Below are positions 8,294 through 15,392 of a stretch of 15,392 bases of DNA, in pieces; within the stretch, counting starts at the first letter, position 1; each line of letters begins with the position of its first letter. The notes beneath the pieces were generated by a model, which was given only the letters and a program-made list of their open reading frames with translations, was not told where the DNA came from and did no database searches. The stretch is taken from contig DLQN01000052.1 of NCBI GenBank assembly GCA_002477595.1, forward strand, positions 6,056 through 21,447. The letters are read 5' to 3'. A program made the position numbers and the translations under genes. This stretch comes from Roseivirga sp. UBA7431. Its GTDB lineage: Bacteria > Bacteroidota > Bacteroidia > Cytophagales > Cyclobacteriaceae.

Positions 8294-9387
8294 ATCATCA
8301 AAAGTCTCCAAATAGCACTTAATAAAACCAATACTATAGCAGCTGGGGTCAGATACTTCCAGCTTAAATTCATTAACTGATCAATTCTTAATCTCGGATA
8401 AGTCCATCGAATCCACATTTGTAGACCAACGAGTAAAAATGCTTTTCCTAACATCCAGAACGCTCCCCAGATATTTCCGGCAATGCTTCCAGGTGTGCCA
8501 CTTGTCCATTCGGCTAGTGCAATAGATCCTATGTTTGGGAGTGGCGTATTCCAACCTCCTAAAAAGAGAATGACTGCAAGAAACGAAACCAAGAGCATCA
8601 TGCCATATTCGCCCATCATCACAAAACTCCACCTTAGTCCTGAGTATTCTGTATGGAAACCACCAACGAGTTCTGATTCTGCCTCAGGGATATCGAAAGG
8701 TCCACGATTCGCTTCGGCCAAAGAAGCTATGAAAAAGATGATAAAGGCAAAAAAGAAAATCGGGGCCCTGAAAATGTTCCAAGTTAATATCCCACCAATC
8801 TCTGTCGTATCAATACCTAACGCACTTATTCCAAATAGGTAGTTTTGTGCTTCTGAGTCGATTGTATCCCACCAAATGCCTTGTTGGAACGCGATTTCTT
8901 GAAGATTCAGTGTTTGCGAAACCATAACGACACAAACAACGGTCAGTCCAAGAGGGATTTCGTAAGAAATGATTTGCGCCACAGAGCGCATGGCCCCGAA
9001 CAATGCATACTTACTATTTGAGCCCCATCCGGCCATGAGAATGCCAATGATATCCAAAGAAACAATGGCAAGGAGGTAGAATATGCCAACATCTGCTGCA
9101 GAGCCTGCAAATCCTGACGTTAAGGGTAAAACGGCAAAACCAGCGAATACGGCAGTAAAGATGACAATAGGGCCAGGCTTAAAGAGTTTCTTGTCAGCGG
9201 CCGATGGAACGATGTCTTCTTTTTGAACTAGTTTGAGAAGGTCAGCGACTGTTTGGAGCAAGCCATAGTAACCTACTTCCATAGGACCATAGCGGTCTTG
9301 TATAAAGGCAGAGATTTTCCTTTCGGCATACACCACAAATACCATGTAGACTAAGAAAAATGTCAGGAAAAAGAGGAATGCGTACAC
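8290..9387 (-). CDS. nuoH: NADH-quinone oxidoreductase subunit H
   Basis: This is the membrane subunit (ND1 counterpart) that forms the quinone access channel with NuoB and NuoD; 365 residues, eight or so membrane helices. Conserved pieces are YAERKISAFIQDRYGPMEVG (20-39), GWGSNSKYALFGAMRS (120-135) and the acidic loop AEANRGPFDIPEAESELVGG (224-243), which is the strongest signature of NuoH. The start is GTG: an in-frame TAA lies seven codons upstream and no other start codon lies between, and AAGGA is found 11 bases before it. It is the first gene of the nuoH-N block, 129 nt downstream of murI. Its TGA overlaps the nuoI ATG. Confidence 0.97.
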   Translation of the reverse strand: MYAFLFFLTFFLVYMVFVVYAERKISAFIQDRYGPMEVGYYGLLQTVADLLKLVQKEDIVPSAADKKLFKPGPIVIFTAVFAGFAVLPLTSGFAGSAADVGIFYLLAIVSLDIIGILMAGWGSNSKYALFGAMRSVAQIISYEIPLGLTVVCVVMVSQTLNLQEIAFQQGIWWDTIDSEAQNYLFGISALGIDTTEIGGILTWNIFRAPIFFFAFIIFFIASLAEANRGPFDIPEAESELVGGFHTEYSGLRWSFVMMGEYGMMLLVSFLAVILFLGGWNTPLPNIGSIALAEWTSGTPGSIAGNIWGAFWMLGKAFLLVGLQMWIRWTYPRLRIDQLMNLSWKYLTPAAIVLVLLSAIWRLLMI

Positions 9388-9516
9388 GCTATGTTCTGTC
9401 CTTGGTTAGTACAAAGAAAACATATTTCTGCTAAAGAAACATCGATTCGCCCACCGAACTGGAAGACTATTAAAGATCAGATTTTTTAGCGGAAAGATTA
9501 GTCAGTAATACGTGGG
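9388..9516. other. gap between murI and nuoH, probable promoter area of nuoH-N
   Basis: This 129-nt AT-rich stretch must hold the 5' leader of the nuoH-N block unless that block is transcribed from murI. On the minus strand near 9410-9425 there are only imperfect matches to the Bacteroidota -7 element (TATGTTTT, TTTCTTTG), without a clear -33 partner, so no promoter is called. No hairpin with a T-tract ends murI here, so read-through from murI into nuoH is possible. Confidence 0.4.
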
Positions 9517-10323
9517 TTATTCCCAGAGTTTATGAAGGGTTAATGGCACTTTAACTCCGAAAAAAAGCACTGTAGCAGCTTCAAACGAAGGGGTGATGTC
9601 AGACACTAGAAATTCATTGGGTAGAGACCTTTTATGGGCAAGCAAATTGTTTTTCTCTAATAGTTGATATAAAGCGGCTGCGACAATTTCTGAAGAATCA
9701 ATCACCTCGGTGTCTTGAGTATAGAATTTACCTACTTGTTTTTTAATCAAGGGATAGTGAGTACATCCCAAAATGAGTGCCTTGATATCATCTAGCTTGT
9801 CGCTTTTTAAGTATTCTTCGATAATTGCTTCAGAGATTTCATTGCTATGAAAGCCTTCCTCAATCATCGGAACGAGTAGAGGAGTAGCAAGTGATCCAAT
9901 TTCGATAGATGCGTCTTTCACCTTGATTTGATATTCATACACTCCCGAACCAACGGTTTGTTTGGTGCCAATCAGCCCGATTCTTTGTTGAGCATATTTT
10001 GAAACTACGTATGCAACGACCGGGTCAATTACATTGATAACCAAAGCTTTACTACCCACATACGCTTTAATCAATTCGTAAGCAGCCGCTGAGGCAGAGT
10101 TACATGCAATGAGGATCACTTTACAACCCTTCTCGAGTAAGACATCACATATCTTGATAGAATAGGCTTGAATAGTTGCCGCGGACTTGTCTCCATAGGG
10201 CAGGTGAGCAGAATCACCAAAATAGATCAATTGTTCATCAGGTAATAGGTGACTAACCGCATGGGCCACGGTAAGGCCACCCATACCGCTATCAAAAATT
10301 CCAATGGGACTGCTCGAATTCAT
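9517..10323 (-). CDS. murI: glutamate racemase
   Basis: This cytoplasmic enzyme converts L-glutamate to D-glutamate for peptidoglycan. The 268 residues match the family length. Motifs are complete: GIFDSGMGGLTV (8-19) with Asp11 and Ser12, YFGDSAHLPYG (34-44), ACNSAS (73-78) with catalytic Cys74, and LGCTHYPLI (185-193) with catalytic Cys187 and His189. It starts at an ATG with no obvious Shine-Dalgarno site. It sits between a tRNA-Lys unit with its own terminator and nuoH, in the same direction as nuoH. Being a cell-wall gene, it has no evident functional tie to the complex I genes around it. Confidence 0.97.
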   Translation of the reverse strand: MNSSSPIGIFDSGMGGLTVAHAVSHLLPDEQLIYFGDSAHLPYGDKSAATIQAYSIKICDVLLEKGCKVILIACNSASAAAYELIKAYVGSKALVINVIDPVVAYVVSKYAQQRIGLIGTKQTVGSGVYEYQIKVKDASIEIGSLATPLLVPMIEEGFHSNEISEAIIEEYLKSDKLDDIKALILGCTHYPLIKKQVGKFYTQDTEVIDSSEIVAAALYQLLEKNNLLAHKRSLPNEFLVSDITPSFEAATVLFFGVKVPLTLHKLWE

Positions 10324-10490
10324 TAATGCGAAGATATTTGAAACTATTCAATTACATAACGCACTTACCTCAAAATATTGAGTTACATATTTCTCTAAGA
10401 TTTAAGAGGTTAATTCAATTTGATTTTCAATCCATGAGAATCAACCTTGCTTTGTGATAAAGGGAAGATTGATGCTGGATAAAGGATAAT

Positions 10491-10518
10491 AAAAAAGCCT
10501 CATGCAATGAGGCTTTTT
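10491..10518 (-). terminator. intrinsic terminator after tRNA-Lys
   Basis: A 7-bp perfect stem GCCTCAT/ATGAGGC (10497-10503 with 10507-10513) with a 3-nt loop is flanked by six A on one side and five T on the other. On the minus strand it is followed by a T-tract and begins only 6 nt after the tRNA 3' end, so it terminates the tRNA transcript. Its symmetry would let it work in both directions. Confidence 0.88.
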
Positions 10519-10523
10519 AAATG

Positions 10524-10596
10524 TGATCTGGCTGGGGTTCGAACCCAGGACCCTCTCCTTAAAAGGGAGATGCTCTACCAGCTGAGCTACCAGATC
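10524..10596 (-). tRNA. tRNA-Lys (anticodon TTT)
   Basis: The minus strand folds into a standard 73-nt cloverleaf: acceptor stem GATCTGG with CCAGATC and discriminator A, D-arm AGCTCAGCTGGTAGAGC, anticodon stem TCTCC with GGAGA around loop CTTTTAA (anticodon TTT, reading AAA and AAG), and T-arm CTGGG-TTCGAAC-CCAG. The 3' CCA is not encoded. It has its own promoter and terminator, so it is a single-gene unit. Confidence 0.97.
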
Positions 10597-10902
10597 AACA
10601 AGTTTTTATGTCCGAATACCGAGTGATTTCCTTAATTCGGATTGCAAATGTAAGAGGTTCAAAATTAAATGCAAACGCAGGTTCTAAATTTATTTCACAA
10701 AATAGTTTATCGGGTTTTTCAAGCCCATAAAGTCTAACTTACATTGTCCTTGCGAGGTTATAAATGTACCGTTTCAAATGAGCATGTTCTGCAATTGCTG
10801 TGCTGTTAAATGTTGTGAAAGGTATGGGTGATGAAAATGTGCTAGTTATATTCGTGCTGCAAAAAGTCGATATGGCCTGACTTTTAAGAGCAAATTTTAG
10901 AG
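10597..10902. other. intergenic region between divergent tRNA-Lys and TPR-SH3 gene
   Basis: This 306-nt gap contains the tRNA promoter in its left third. The rest should hold the promoter of the plus-strand gene that starts at 10903, but I see no match to TTTG-N19-TAnnTTTG on that strand. An imperfect pair of direct repeats (AGGTTC-AAAATT type, at 10655 and 10679, 24 nt apart) and a short hairpin (10712-10726) without a T-tract are present. No open reading frame worth calling. Confidence 0.6.
10645..10675 (-). promoter_or_regulatory. Bacteroidota-type promoter for tRNA-Lys
   Basis: Read on the minus strand, TTTG (10675-10672) is followed after exactly 19 bases by TACATTTG (10652-10645). This matches the Bacteroidota consensus of a -33 TTTG and a -7 TAnnTTTG. 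Transcription would start near 10638-10640 and give a 5' leader of about 42 nt before the mature tRNA. Confidence 0.75.
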
Positions 10903-11658
10903 ATGCAAGGTTTACTCCACATGCGAAATAAAGTATCGAGATTTATTTTACTGCTTGCTTTTTTACTGCTTGCTTCATCCCCAAGCGTCTATAGTCAAGA
11001 GATTTCTAATGACTTAGTTGAAGCAGATTCGCTCTTCAAGGAAAGAAGGTATACGCAATCTTTAGAGATATATGAGTCCATATATACTGATAATCAGCGC
11101 GCTACCCCTGCAATGCTTTTGAAAATGGCTTACAGCCAGGAGGCGATGGGTAACTTGAGTAATGCACTAGTCTATTTGCATGACTATTACAGAATTACTT
11201 CAGATAAGGCAGTTTTGAAAAAAATGAGTGACCTCGCACAGGTCAATGGACTAGAGGGCTATGACTCAAATGACTTTCAGCGCTTCGTTAAAACTATTCA
11301 GGATTATAAGCCAATCATTATAGCAGTTTTATTGGCCCTGTGTTTATTGATTCTATCTATGATCTTTAGAAAAATTCGTAAGCATCAAGAAAAATCGCCT
11401 GGCTTAGCGGTTGGTTTTGTTCTCGTACTAGCATTAACTGTGTTCGTTGTTAATTTTTCAGGTCAGGCAGAAAAAGGAATTATTACAGCTACTAACTCTT
11501 ACGTTATGTCAGGTCCTTCGGCCGCAGCAGAACTTATAGAAGTCATCGGTGAAGGCCATAAAGTAGAAATCCTTGATAAGAAAGACATTTGGTATCAGAT
11601 CAAATGGAAAGAAAACACGGCCTTTGTAAGGGAGACTAACTTGCAAGAGTTACGCTAA
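10903..11658 (+). CDS. exported TPR protein with two TM helices and C-terminal SH3-like domain (BatE-like)
   Basis: This 251-residue protein has a signal peptide (basic start, hydrophobic 14-25, likely cleavage after VYS near residue 31), a TPR-like helical region (about 37-105, with [20 protein letters not shown] as one repeat), a membrane helix at 137-155, a basic turn (RKIRKHQEK), a second helix at 168-185, and a C-terminal part (193-250) with the strand pattern of bacterial SH3 domains. This order of parts is like BatE of Bacteroidota aerotolerance (Bat) operons, but no batA-D neighbours are in view, so the function is unknown. The true start may be ATG at 10921 (MRNKVSRF), which gives a more typical signal peptide and has AAGG ten bases upstream. 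It is the only plus-strand gene here, and its stop overlaps that of nuoD. Confidence 0.8.
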   Translation: MQGLLHMRNKVSRFILLLAFLLLASSPSVYSQEISNDLVEADSLFKERRYTQSLEIYESIYTDNQRATPAMLLKMAYSQEAMGNLSNALVYLHDYYRITSDKAVLKKMSDLAQVNGLEGYDSNDFQRFVKTIQDYKPIIIAVLLALCLLILSMIFRKIRKHQEKSPGLAVGFVLVLALTVFVVNFSGQAEKGIITATNSYVMSGPSAAAELIEVIGEGHKVEILDKKDIWYQIKWKENTAFVRETNLQELR

Positions 11659-12872
11659 CGGTCTACTTCCCCAAGTACAATATCAATAGAACCAAGAATC
11701 GCTATCATATCAGCGATCAGTCCTCCTTTTGAAAGCTCTCCTAGAACGGAAAGATTAACAAAACTGGCGCCACGTGCTTTGCAACGGTACGGAATATCTG
11801 ATCGACCATCTGCTCTAAAAAAGAAGCCAGTTTCTCCCTTAGGATTTTCAGCCCTCACATAGAAATCTTGTGCCTTTGGACGGATTTTCTTTGGAACGGT
11901 CGCTCTTGGGTCGAAATCTCTAGTTCTTTTGTGCTCACCAGTGAGTTTCGTTAAGCATTGCTCAATGATTTTTACTGATTGATGACATTCTTCCATTCTG
12001 ACCCATGTACGATCCCAACAATCACCTATTGCACCCATTTCACCTTTGCCAACAGGAATATCGAAGTCAATTTCAGGGTAAACTGAATATGCATCTACTT
12101 TTCTTAGATCAAACTTCAAACCGGACCCTCGGAGCATTGGGCCAGTAATTCCATAATTGATAGCCAAACCAACAGGGAGTACGCCTACATTGGCAGTCCG
12201 GTCAACAAAAATTTTATTCTGTAAGACCAGCTCTTCAAATTCTTTAAGCTTAGGCTTTATGTATTGACAAAACTCCAGGCAGCGTTCCTCAAAACCTACG
12301 GGAAGGTCATAGAATAAACCACCAACCCAGATGTAGTTGTAAAGCATTCTTGCACCTGAGGCCCATTCTAGTAAGCGAAGAATATGTTCTCTATCGCGAA
12401 GCATCCACGGGAAGGGAGTAATTGCCCCAATGTCCATCGCGTAAGTGCCTAAAGCGATAAAGTGAGAAGCTAGCCTATTCAGCTCTGCGACTACTACGCG
12501 AATATATTCTACGCGTTTGTCGATGGTATTTTCGATTCCTAGCATTCGCTCTACGCCCATCACAAAGGCATGCTCAGAGTTCATAGCTGCCAAGTAGTCC
12601 ATTCTATCTACAAATGGAAGGGTTTGATTATAAGGGAGACTTTCTGCGTGTTTTTCGAAGCAGCGGTGGAGGTAGCCCAAGTGAGGTACTACATCTACTA
12701 TTTCTTCACCAGAAGTAATCACTTCTAGTCTCAAGACCCCGTGAGTTGAAGGGTGTTGTGGGCCAATGTTGATAATCATCTCCTCGCGTTTCAAATCCTC
12801 AGGATTGAACTTCTGAGGTTCTGACTTTTGCAAGTTCTGATTGTCGAATATGTATTGAACTTCGTTGGCCAC
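11655..12872 (-). CDS. nuoD: NADH-quinone oxidoreductase subunit D
   Basis: This 49-kDa-type subunit forms the quinone-binding cavity of complex I together with NuoB; 405 residues, complete. Signatures are [15 protein letters not shown] (35-49) with the quinone-site His40 and His44, [11 protein letters not shown] (64-74) with Tyr68, [19 protein letters not shown] (85-103), and the end [12 protein letters not shown]. It starts with GTG, overlapping the nuoC stop as TAGTG. About 30 residues precede the first motif, which is common for this subunit. It is separate from nuoC, unlike the nuoCD fusions of some bacteria. It ends the nuoA-D block: no nuoE, F or G follows, and a convergent gene overlaps its last 4 bp. 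Confidence 0.97.
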   Translation of the reverse strand: MANEVQYIFDNQNLQKSEPQKFNPEDLKREEMIINIGPQHPSTHGVLRLEVITSGEEIVDVVPHLGYLHRCFEKHAESLPYNQTLPFVDRMDYLAAMNSEHAFVMGVERMLGIENTIDKRVEYIRVVVAELNRLASHFIALGTYAMDIGAITPFPWMLRDREHILRLLEWASGARMLYNYIWVGGLFYDLPVGFEERCLEFCQYIKPKLKEFEELVLQNKIFVDRTANVGVLPVGLAINYGITGPMLRGSGLKFDLRKVDAYSVYPEIDFDIPVGKGEMGAIGDCWDRTWVRMEECHQSVKIIEQCLTKLTGEHKRTRDFDPRATVPKKIRPKAQDFYVRAENPKGETGFFFRADGRSDIPYRCKARGASFVNLSVLGELSKGGLIADMIAILGSIDIVLGEVDR

Positions 12873-13357
12873 TATTCTGCTACTTTAATCCCTCGGTAAT
12901 AGGTTTGATGTTCATAATCTTTTCTCAGCGGAAACCCTTCCCAATCAGCTGGTAGTAGAATTCTTCGTAAGTCAGGGTGATTTTCGAAATGGACACCGTA
13001 AAGATCGAAGACTTCACGCTCTTGCCAGTCGGCTGTTTTCCATATTGATGTAAGTGAGTCAACGGTTGGTTGTTCTCGGCCAAGCTTAACTTTAATCATC
13101 AAATGGTGACCATAAGGAATGGAATACAAATTATAGATCACTTCCATAGTGCCTGCTTCAACACCGTTATCTAAGCCAGTGATACAGGATAATGAATCGA
13201 AATATAGTTTTTCAGTACCATGAAGGTATTGCATGGCTTCAACCAAGCCATTGGCATTTATTTCAATGCACTTTGGGCTAGCATTTTCATGCAATGCAAC
13301 GATGAATTCTTCTCCGAATTTGCTTGTCAAGTTCGATATGATTTCTTCGAATTTCAT
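12872..13357 (-). CDS. nuoC: NADH-quinone oxidoreductase subunit C
   Basis: This 30-kDa-type peripheral subunit of complex I has 161 residues, short but typical for an unfused NuoC. The C-terminal half carries the family signature: W106 and W111, then [20 protein letters not shown] (113-132), followed by [16 protein letters not shown]. It has no cofactor and helps hold NuoB, D and I together. The ATG overlaps the nuoB stop (ATGA), and its stop overlaps the nuoD GTG (TAGTG), so translation of B, C and D is probably coupled. Confidence 0.96.
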   Translation of the reverse strand: MKFEEIISNLTSKFGEEFIVALHENASPKCIEINANGLVEAMQYLHGTEKLYFDSLSCITGLDNGVEAGTMEVIYNLYSIPYGHHLMIKVKLGREQPTVDSLTSIWKTADWQEREVFDLYGVHFENHPDLRRILLPADWEGFPLRKDYEHQTYYRGIKVAE

Positions 13358-13875
13358 GCGTCAGTTTTGGCTAATAGATTCTCAATGGCCTTTGGTGCCA
13401 CTATACTTTCGCCTTTTATCTTTTCCTGCAGCTTTAACAAACCACCTATCAATGCCTCTGGTCTTGGAGGGCAGCCGGGAACATATACATCCACTGGTAT
13501 GATGCGGTCAACACCTTTTACTACATGATAGCCGTGTTCCCAATAGGGGCCTCCGCAATTGGAGCATGAACCCATTGAAATAACATAACGGGGTTCAGCC
13601 ATTTGCTCATAAAGTCTTCGGACACGATCGGCCATTTTAAAGGTCACAGTTCCTGCTACAATCATTACGTCAGATTGTCTAGGGCTCGCTCTAGGAATAA
13701 TTCCCAGTCGATCTAAATCGTAAGGTGTTCCTGCGGTGCTCATAAATTCAATGGCACAACAGGCAGTTCCGAAAGACATCGGCCACATGGAAGATAACCT
13801 GGCCCAATTGATCAGGTCTTCAAATTTGGTGATAATGATACCACCTTGTCCCAATTTTTGATCTAGTAAACCCAC
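13354..13875 (-). CDS. nuoB: NADH-quinone oxidoreductase subunit B
   Basis: This subunit binds the terminal [4Fe-4S] cluster N2 that reduces quinone. The cluster ligands can be placed at Cys39 and Cys40 (GTACCAIEF), Cys104 (MGSCSNCGG) and Cys135 (VPGCPPRPE), matching E. coli Cys63, 64, 129 and 158. The 173 residues are near the family length. [17 protein letters not shown] (62-78) is also highly conserved. It starts with GTG, overlapping the nuoA TAG as TAGTG; AAAGGA lies only two bases before it, so coupled re-initiation is more likely than independent initiation. Confidence 0.98.
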   Translation of the reverse strand: MGLLDQKLGQGGIIITKFEDLINWARLSSMWPMSFGTACCAIEFMSTAGTPYDLDRLGIIPRASPRQSDVMIVAGTVTFKMADRVRRLYEQMAEPRYVISMGSCSNCGGPYWEHGYHVVKGVDRIIPVDVYVPGCPPRPEALIGGLLKLQEKIKGESIVAPKAIENLLAKTDA

Positions 13876-14342
13876 TATCCTTTAAATTTCTCGTAAGCGC
13901 TGTTTGGTATTTTCGATTTGTATGCTGTGCCAACCGGTTGAGGTTTCACCCAATCCAGGTATCCTTTTCGCCAAGCATATGCGAGTCCCAAAGCCAATAT
14001 AAAAATGAAGATGAACATTTCAGTAATGGCAAACCAAGCCCACGACCAATTTGTGCTTTCAATTAATTCTTTATCTCCGAAGATGATGGCCCAAGGGAAT
14101 AGATAGATGATTTCTACTTCAAATAATAAGAAGATTAACGCGACAATGTAGAATTTGACATTGAATTGACCCCAAGCTGAACCGACTGTGTCTTCGCCTG
14201 ATTCATAAGTAGTAAGTTTTTCGAAGTTCGGACGACTAGGTCGTAAGAGTTTAGAGGCAGTTAATCCAACTACTGCGAAAACCAGCGCTCCAAGGATGAA
14301 GATCAATAAGGTTCCGAACTCAGATAAATTGGTTTGAATCAT
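13875..14342 (-). CDS. nuoA: NADH-quinone oxidoreductase subunit A
   Basis: This membrane subunit (ND3 counterpart) of complex I has 155 residues and three membrane helices. The conserved loop [20 protein letters not shown] (46-65) and the helix with [15 protein letters not shown] (71-85), including Glu75 and Glu77, identify it. The loop has Ser where mitochondrial ND3 has the switch Cys, as in E. coli. A polar C-terminal tail of about 25 residues ends the protein. It begins 2 nt after the stop of the LON-domain gene, so the two are almost certainly on one transcript. Confidence 0.96.
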   Translation of the reverse strand: MIQTNLSEFGTLLIFILGALVFAVVGLTASKLLRPSRPNFEKLTTYESGEDTVGSAWGQFNVKFYIVALIFLLFEVEIIYLFPWAIIFGDKELIESTNWSWAWFAITEMFIFIFILALGLAYAWRKGYLDWVKPQPVGTAYKSKIPNSAYEKFKG

Positions 14343-14344
14343 GC

Positions 14345-14983
14345 TTAAAAATTCAGCGGATCATGATGCTGAAAATGGCCGTTCATTTGTATGCGGTCTT
14401 TGGCACTTTCCATCTCGCGAATGAGCGGTATAGCTCTCTGGAGATGACTAATCATGTAAGACTGCCTTTTCGACTCGCTCACCATTTGGAGCATATCATA
14501 TTCCTGCTCCAAAGATAAACCTAATTTATGAGCCAATTGAAATGAATTTGTTAACAGCTCTACATCTAAGGCCTCATCCATTTTTAGGATGGCGATGAGT
14601 TCTTTGCCCAAACGCTTGAGTTCAGCCCATTGCTCGGGAGTATTATCTTGAATATTTGCAAGCGATTCTATTTCTCCACCAGAGTAGAGTTTGCCGGGAG
14701 CTTTTTCGTCAAAGGAAAGGACCTTTATGGCGCTAATACACTTAGTAAAGATGTCCATTTCACCATCAGGGTGACGTTTTACCACTTCTAAAACCTCCAT
14801 CTCAGAACCGTACTCTCTCATGTTTTCACCGAAAACGGGTATGCCGAAAGTCTTGCCTTCATCAATACATTCGTTGATGAGTTGTTTATAGCGTGGCTCG
14901 AAGACATGCAGATTTAACTGCTCTCCTGGGAAGGCAGCTAATTTTAAAGGAAAGAAAGGTAAATAGCGTTTGCTCATAGTCAT
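14345..14983 (-). CDS. stand-alone LON substrate-binding domain protein
   Basis: The 212 residues cover little more than one LON N-terminal (substrate-binding) domain: the start YLPFFPLKLAAFPGEQLNLH (7-26) and HVFEPRYKQLINECIDEGK (26-44) are the typical first strand and helix, and GIPVF follows. No ATPase or protease domain is present, so it is not Lon itself. Such single-domain proteins are of unclear function. The start could also be the third codon (ATG at 14977); no Shine-Dalgarno site is evident at either. It lies 2 nt upstream of nuoA and only 17 nt downstream of the icd terminator, so it heads the nuoA-D transcript or is read through from icd. Link to complex I assembly or quality control is only a guess from position. 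Confidence 0.88.
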   Translation of the reverse strand: MTMSKRYLPFFPLKLAAFPGEQLNLHVFEPRYKQLINECIDEGKTFGIPVFGENMREYGSEMEVLEVVKRHPDGEMDIFTKCISAIKVLSFDEKAPGKLYSGGEIESLANIQDNTPEQWAELKRLGKELIAILKMDEALDVELLTNSFQLAHKLGLSLEQEYDMLQMVSESKRQSYMISHLQRAIPLIREMESAKDRIQMNGHFQHHDPLNF

Positions 14984-15000
14984 AAAGCTTTTGACTAATA

Positions 15001-15024
15001 AAAAAGCCCCAACAGGGGCTTTTT
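15001..15024 (-). terminator. intrinsic terminator of icd
   Basis: AAAAAGCCCC (15001-15010) pairs with GGGGCTTTTT (15015-15024) around a 4-nt loop. On the minus strand it lies just 2 nt after the icd stop and is followed by a T-tract. Its far end is 17 nt from the start codon of the LON-domain gene, so any promoter of the next operon must overlap it or lie inside icd. Confidence 0.88.
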
Positions 15025-15026
15025 GT

Positions 15027-15392
15027 TTACATGTTTTTCACAATTTCTTCTCCAAACTCCGAACATTTGAGGAGTGTTGCTCCATCCATGAGCCTTTCAA
15101 AGTCATAGGTCACTCTTTTCGATGCAATTGCGGCCTCAAGGCCAGCGTAAATTAAGTCAGCAGCTTCTTGCCACCCCATATACTCAAACATCATAGCTCC
15201 AGAAAGAATTACTGATCCAGGGTTTACCTTGTCTTGGCCAGCATACTTCGGTGCGGTACCATGGGTAGCTTCGAAGATAGCATTACCAGTTATGTAGTTG
15301 ATGTTTGCACCCGGTGCAATACCAATACCACCAACAATGGCGGCTAAAGCATCAGAAACATAATCGCCATTCAAATTCAAAGTAGCAATCAC
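15027..15392 (-). CDS. icd: isocitrate dehydrogenase, NADP-type, C-terminal part
   Basis: Only the last 121 codons or so are in the window; the gene continues past the right edge. The TCA-cycle enzyme oxidises isocitrate to 2-oxoglutarate. [38 protein letters not shown] and [20 protein letters not shown] match the C-terminal part of the E. coli-type enzyme closely. Residues that in E. coli contact the 2'-phosphate of NADP are kept (Lys and Tyr of APKYAG, Val of DKVNPG, Tyr and Arg of TYDFER), so it should use NADP rather than NAD. The apparent start at the window edge is not real; no start codon choice can be made. Confidence 0.95.
   Translation of the reverse strand: MIATLNLNGDYVSDALAAIVGGIGIAPGANINYITGNAIFEATHGTAPKYAGQDKVNPGSVILSGAMMFEYMGWQEAADLIYAGLEAAIASKRVTYDFERLMDGATLLKCSEFGEEIVKNM

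Noticed and set aside
8483..8842. 119-codon open frame on the plus strand, opposite nuoH
   Set aside because: Antisense to the most conserved part of nuoH; no independent support.
9425..9495. Distant inverted pair GCTAAA/TTTAGC between murI and nuoH
   Set aside because: Six base pairs separated by more than 50 nt in AT-rich DNA is expected by chance; not a terminator.
10655..10695. Imperfect direct repeat AGGTTC-(A/T)AAATT, two copies 24 nt apart
   Set aside because: Only two imperfect, AT-rich copies, one of them overlapping the tRNA promoter spacer; could be chance, so no operator or repeat is called.
10712..10726. Short hairpin GGGTTT-TTC-AAGCCC on the plus strand
   Set aside because: Includes a wobble pair, is only 6 bp, has no T-tract after it and no gene that would need a terminator there.
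1..15392. Mobile element, CRISPR array, prophage or defence system
   Set aside because: No transposase, integrase, regular repeat-spacer array or toxin-antitoxin-like pair is seen on either strand; nearly all sequence is explained by conserved housekeeping genes.

Overview
The window is a chromosomal housekeeping segment from a member of the Bacteroidota, most likely the Cytophagales or a close relative. The pointers are a separate (unfused) nuoC and nuoD, the long PurF-like paralog that I recall from this phylum, weak Shine-Dalgarno sites at most starts, and one close match to the Bacteroidota promoter form TTTG-N19-TAnnTTTG in front of a tRNA gene. The assignment rests on recalled family features, not on a search. 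Almost everything is on the minus strand, so transcription runs from high to low coordinates.

Layout from the right edge, in transcription order: the C-terminal part of an NADP-type isocitrate dehydrogenase (icd) and its terminator; a stand-alone LON substrate-binding-domain protein; nuoA, nuoB, nuoC and nuoD, which form a tightly packed unit with gaps of 2 nt or overlaps. NuoD then meets, tail to tail and with a 4-bp overlap, a plus-strand gene for a signal peptide-TPR-two TM-SH3 protein that resembles BatE. Next come a tRNA-Lys(TTT) with a good promoter and a hairpin terminator, then murI (glutamate racemase), a 129-nt gap, and the second complex I block nuoH, nuoI, nuoJ, nuoK, nuoL, nuoM, nuoN. 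The stop codon of nuoN directly abuts the start of a long PurF-like glutamine amidotransferase/phosphoribosyltransferase that runs off the left edge.

The eleven nuo genes encode the quinone-reducing connecting part (B, C, D, I) and the whole membrane proton-pumping arm (A, H, J, K, L, M, N) of respiratory complex I. The NADH-oxidising module (nuoE, nuoF, nuoG), which in the usual gene order lies between nuoD and nuoH, is absent here; its place is taken by the TPR gene, the tRNA and murI. Either these genes are elsewhere in the genome or this is an 11-subunit complex with another electron donor.

I found no mobile element, CRISPR array or obvious new system. The points most worth a second look are the split cluster without nuoEFG, a long Lys/Pro-rich tail on NuoI, the fusion of the nuo operon to a PurF-like gene with an altered glutaminase oxyanion-hole motif, and the LON-domain gene coupled to nuoA just behind the icd terminator.
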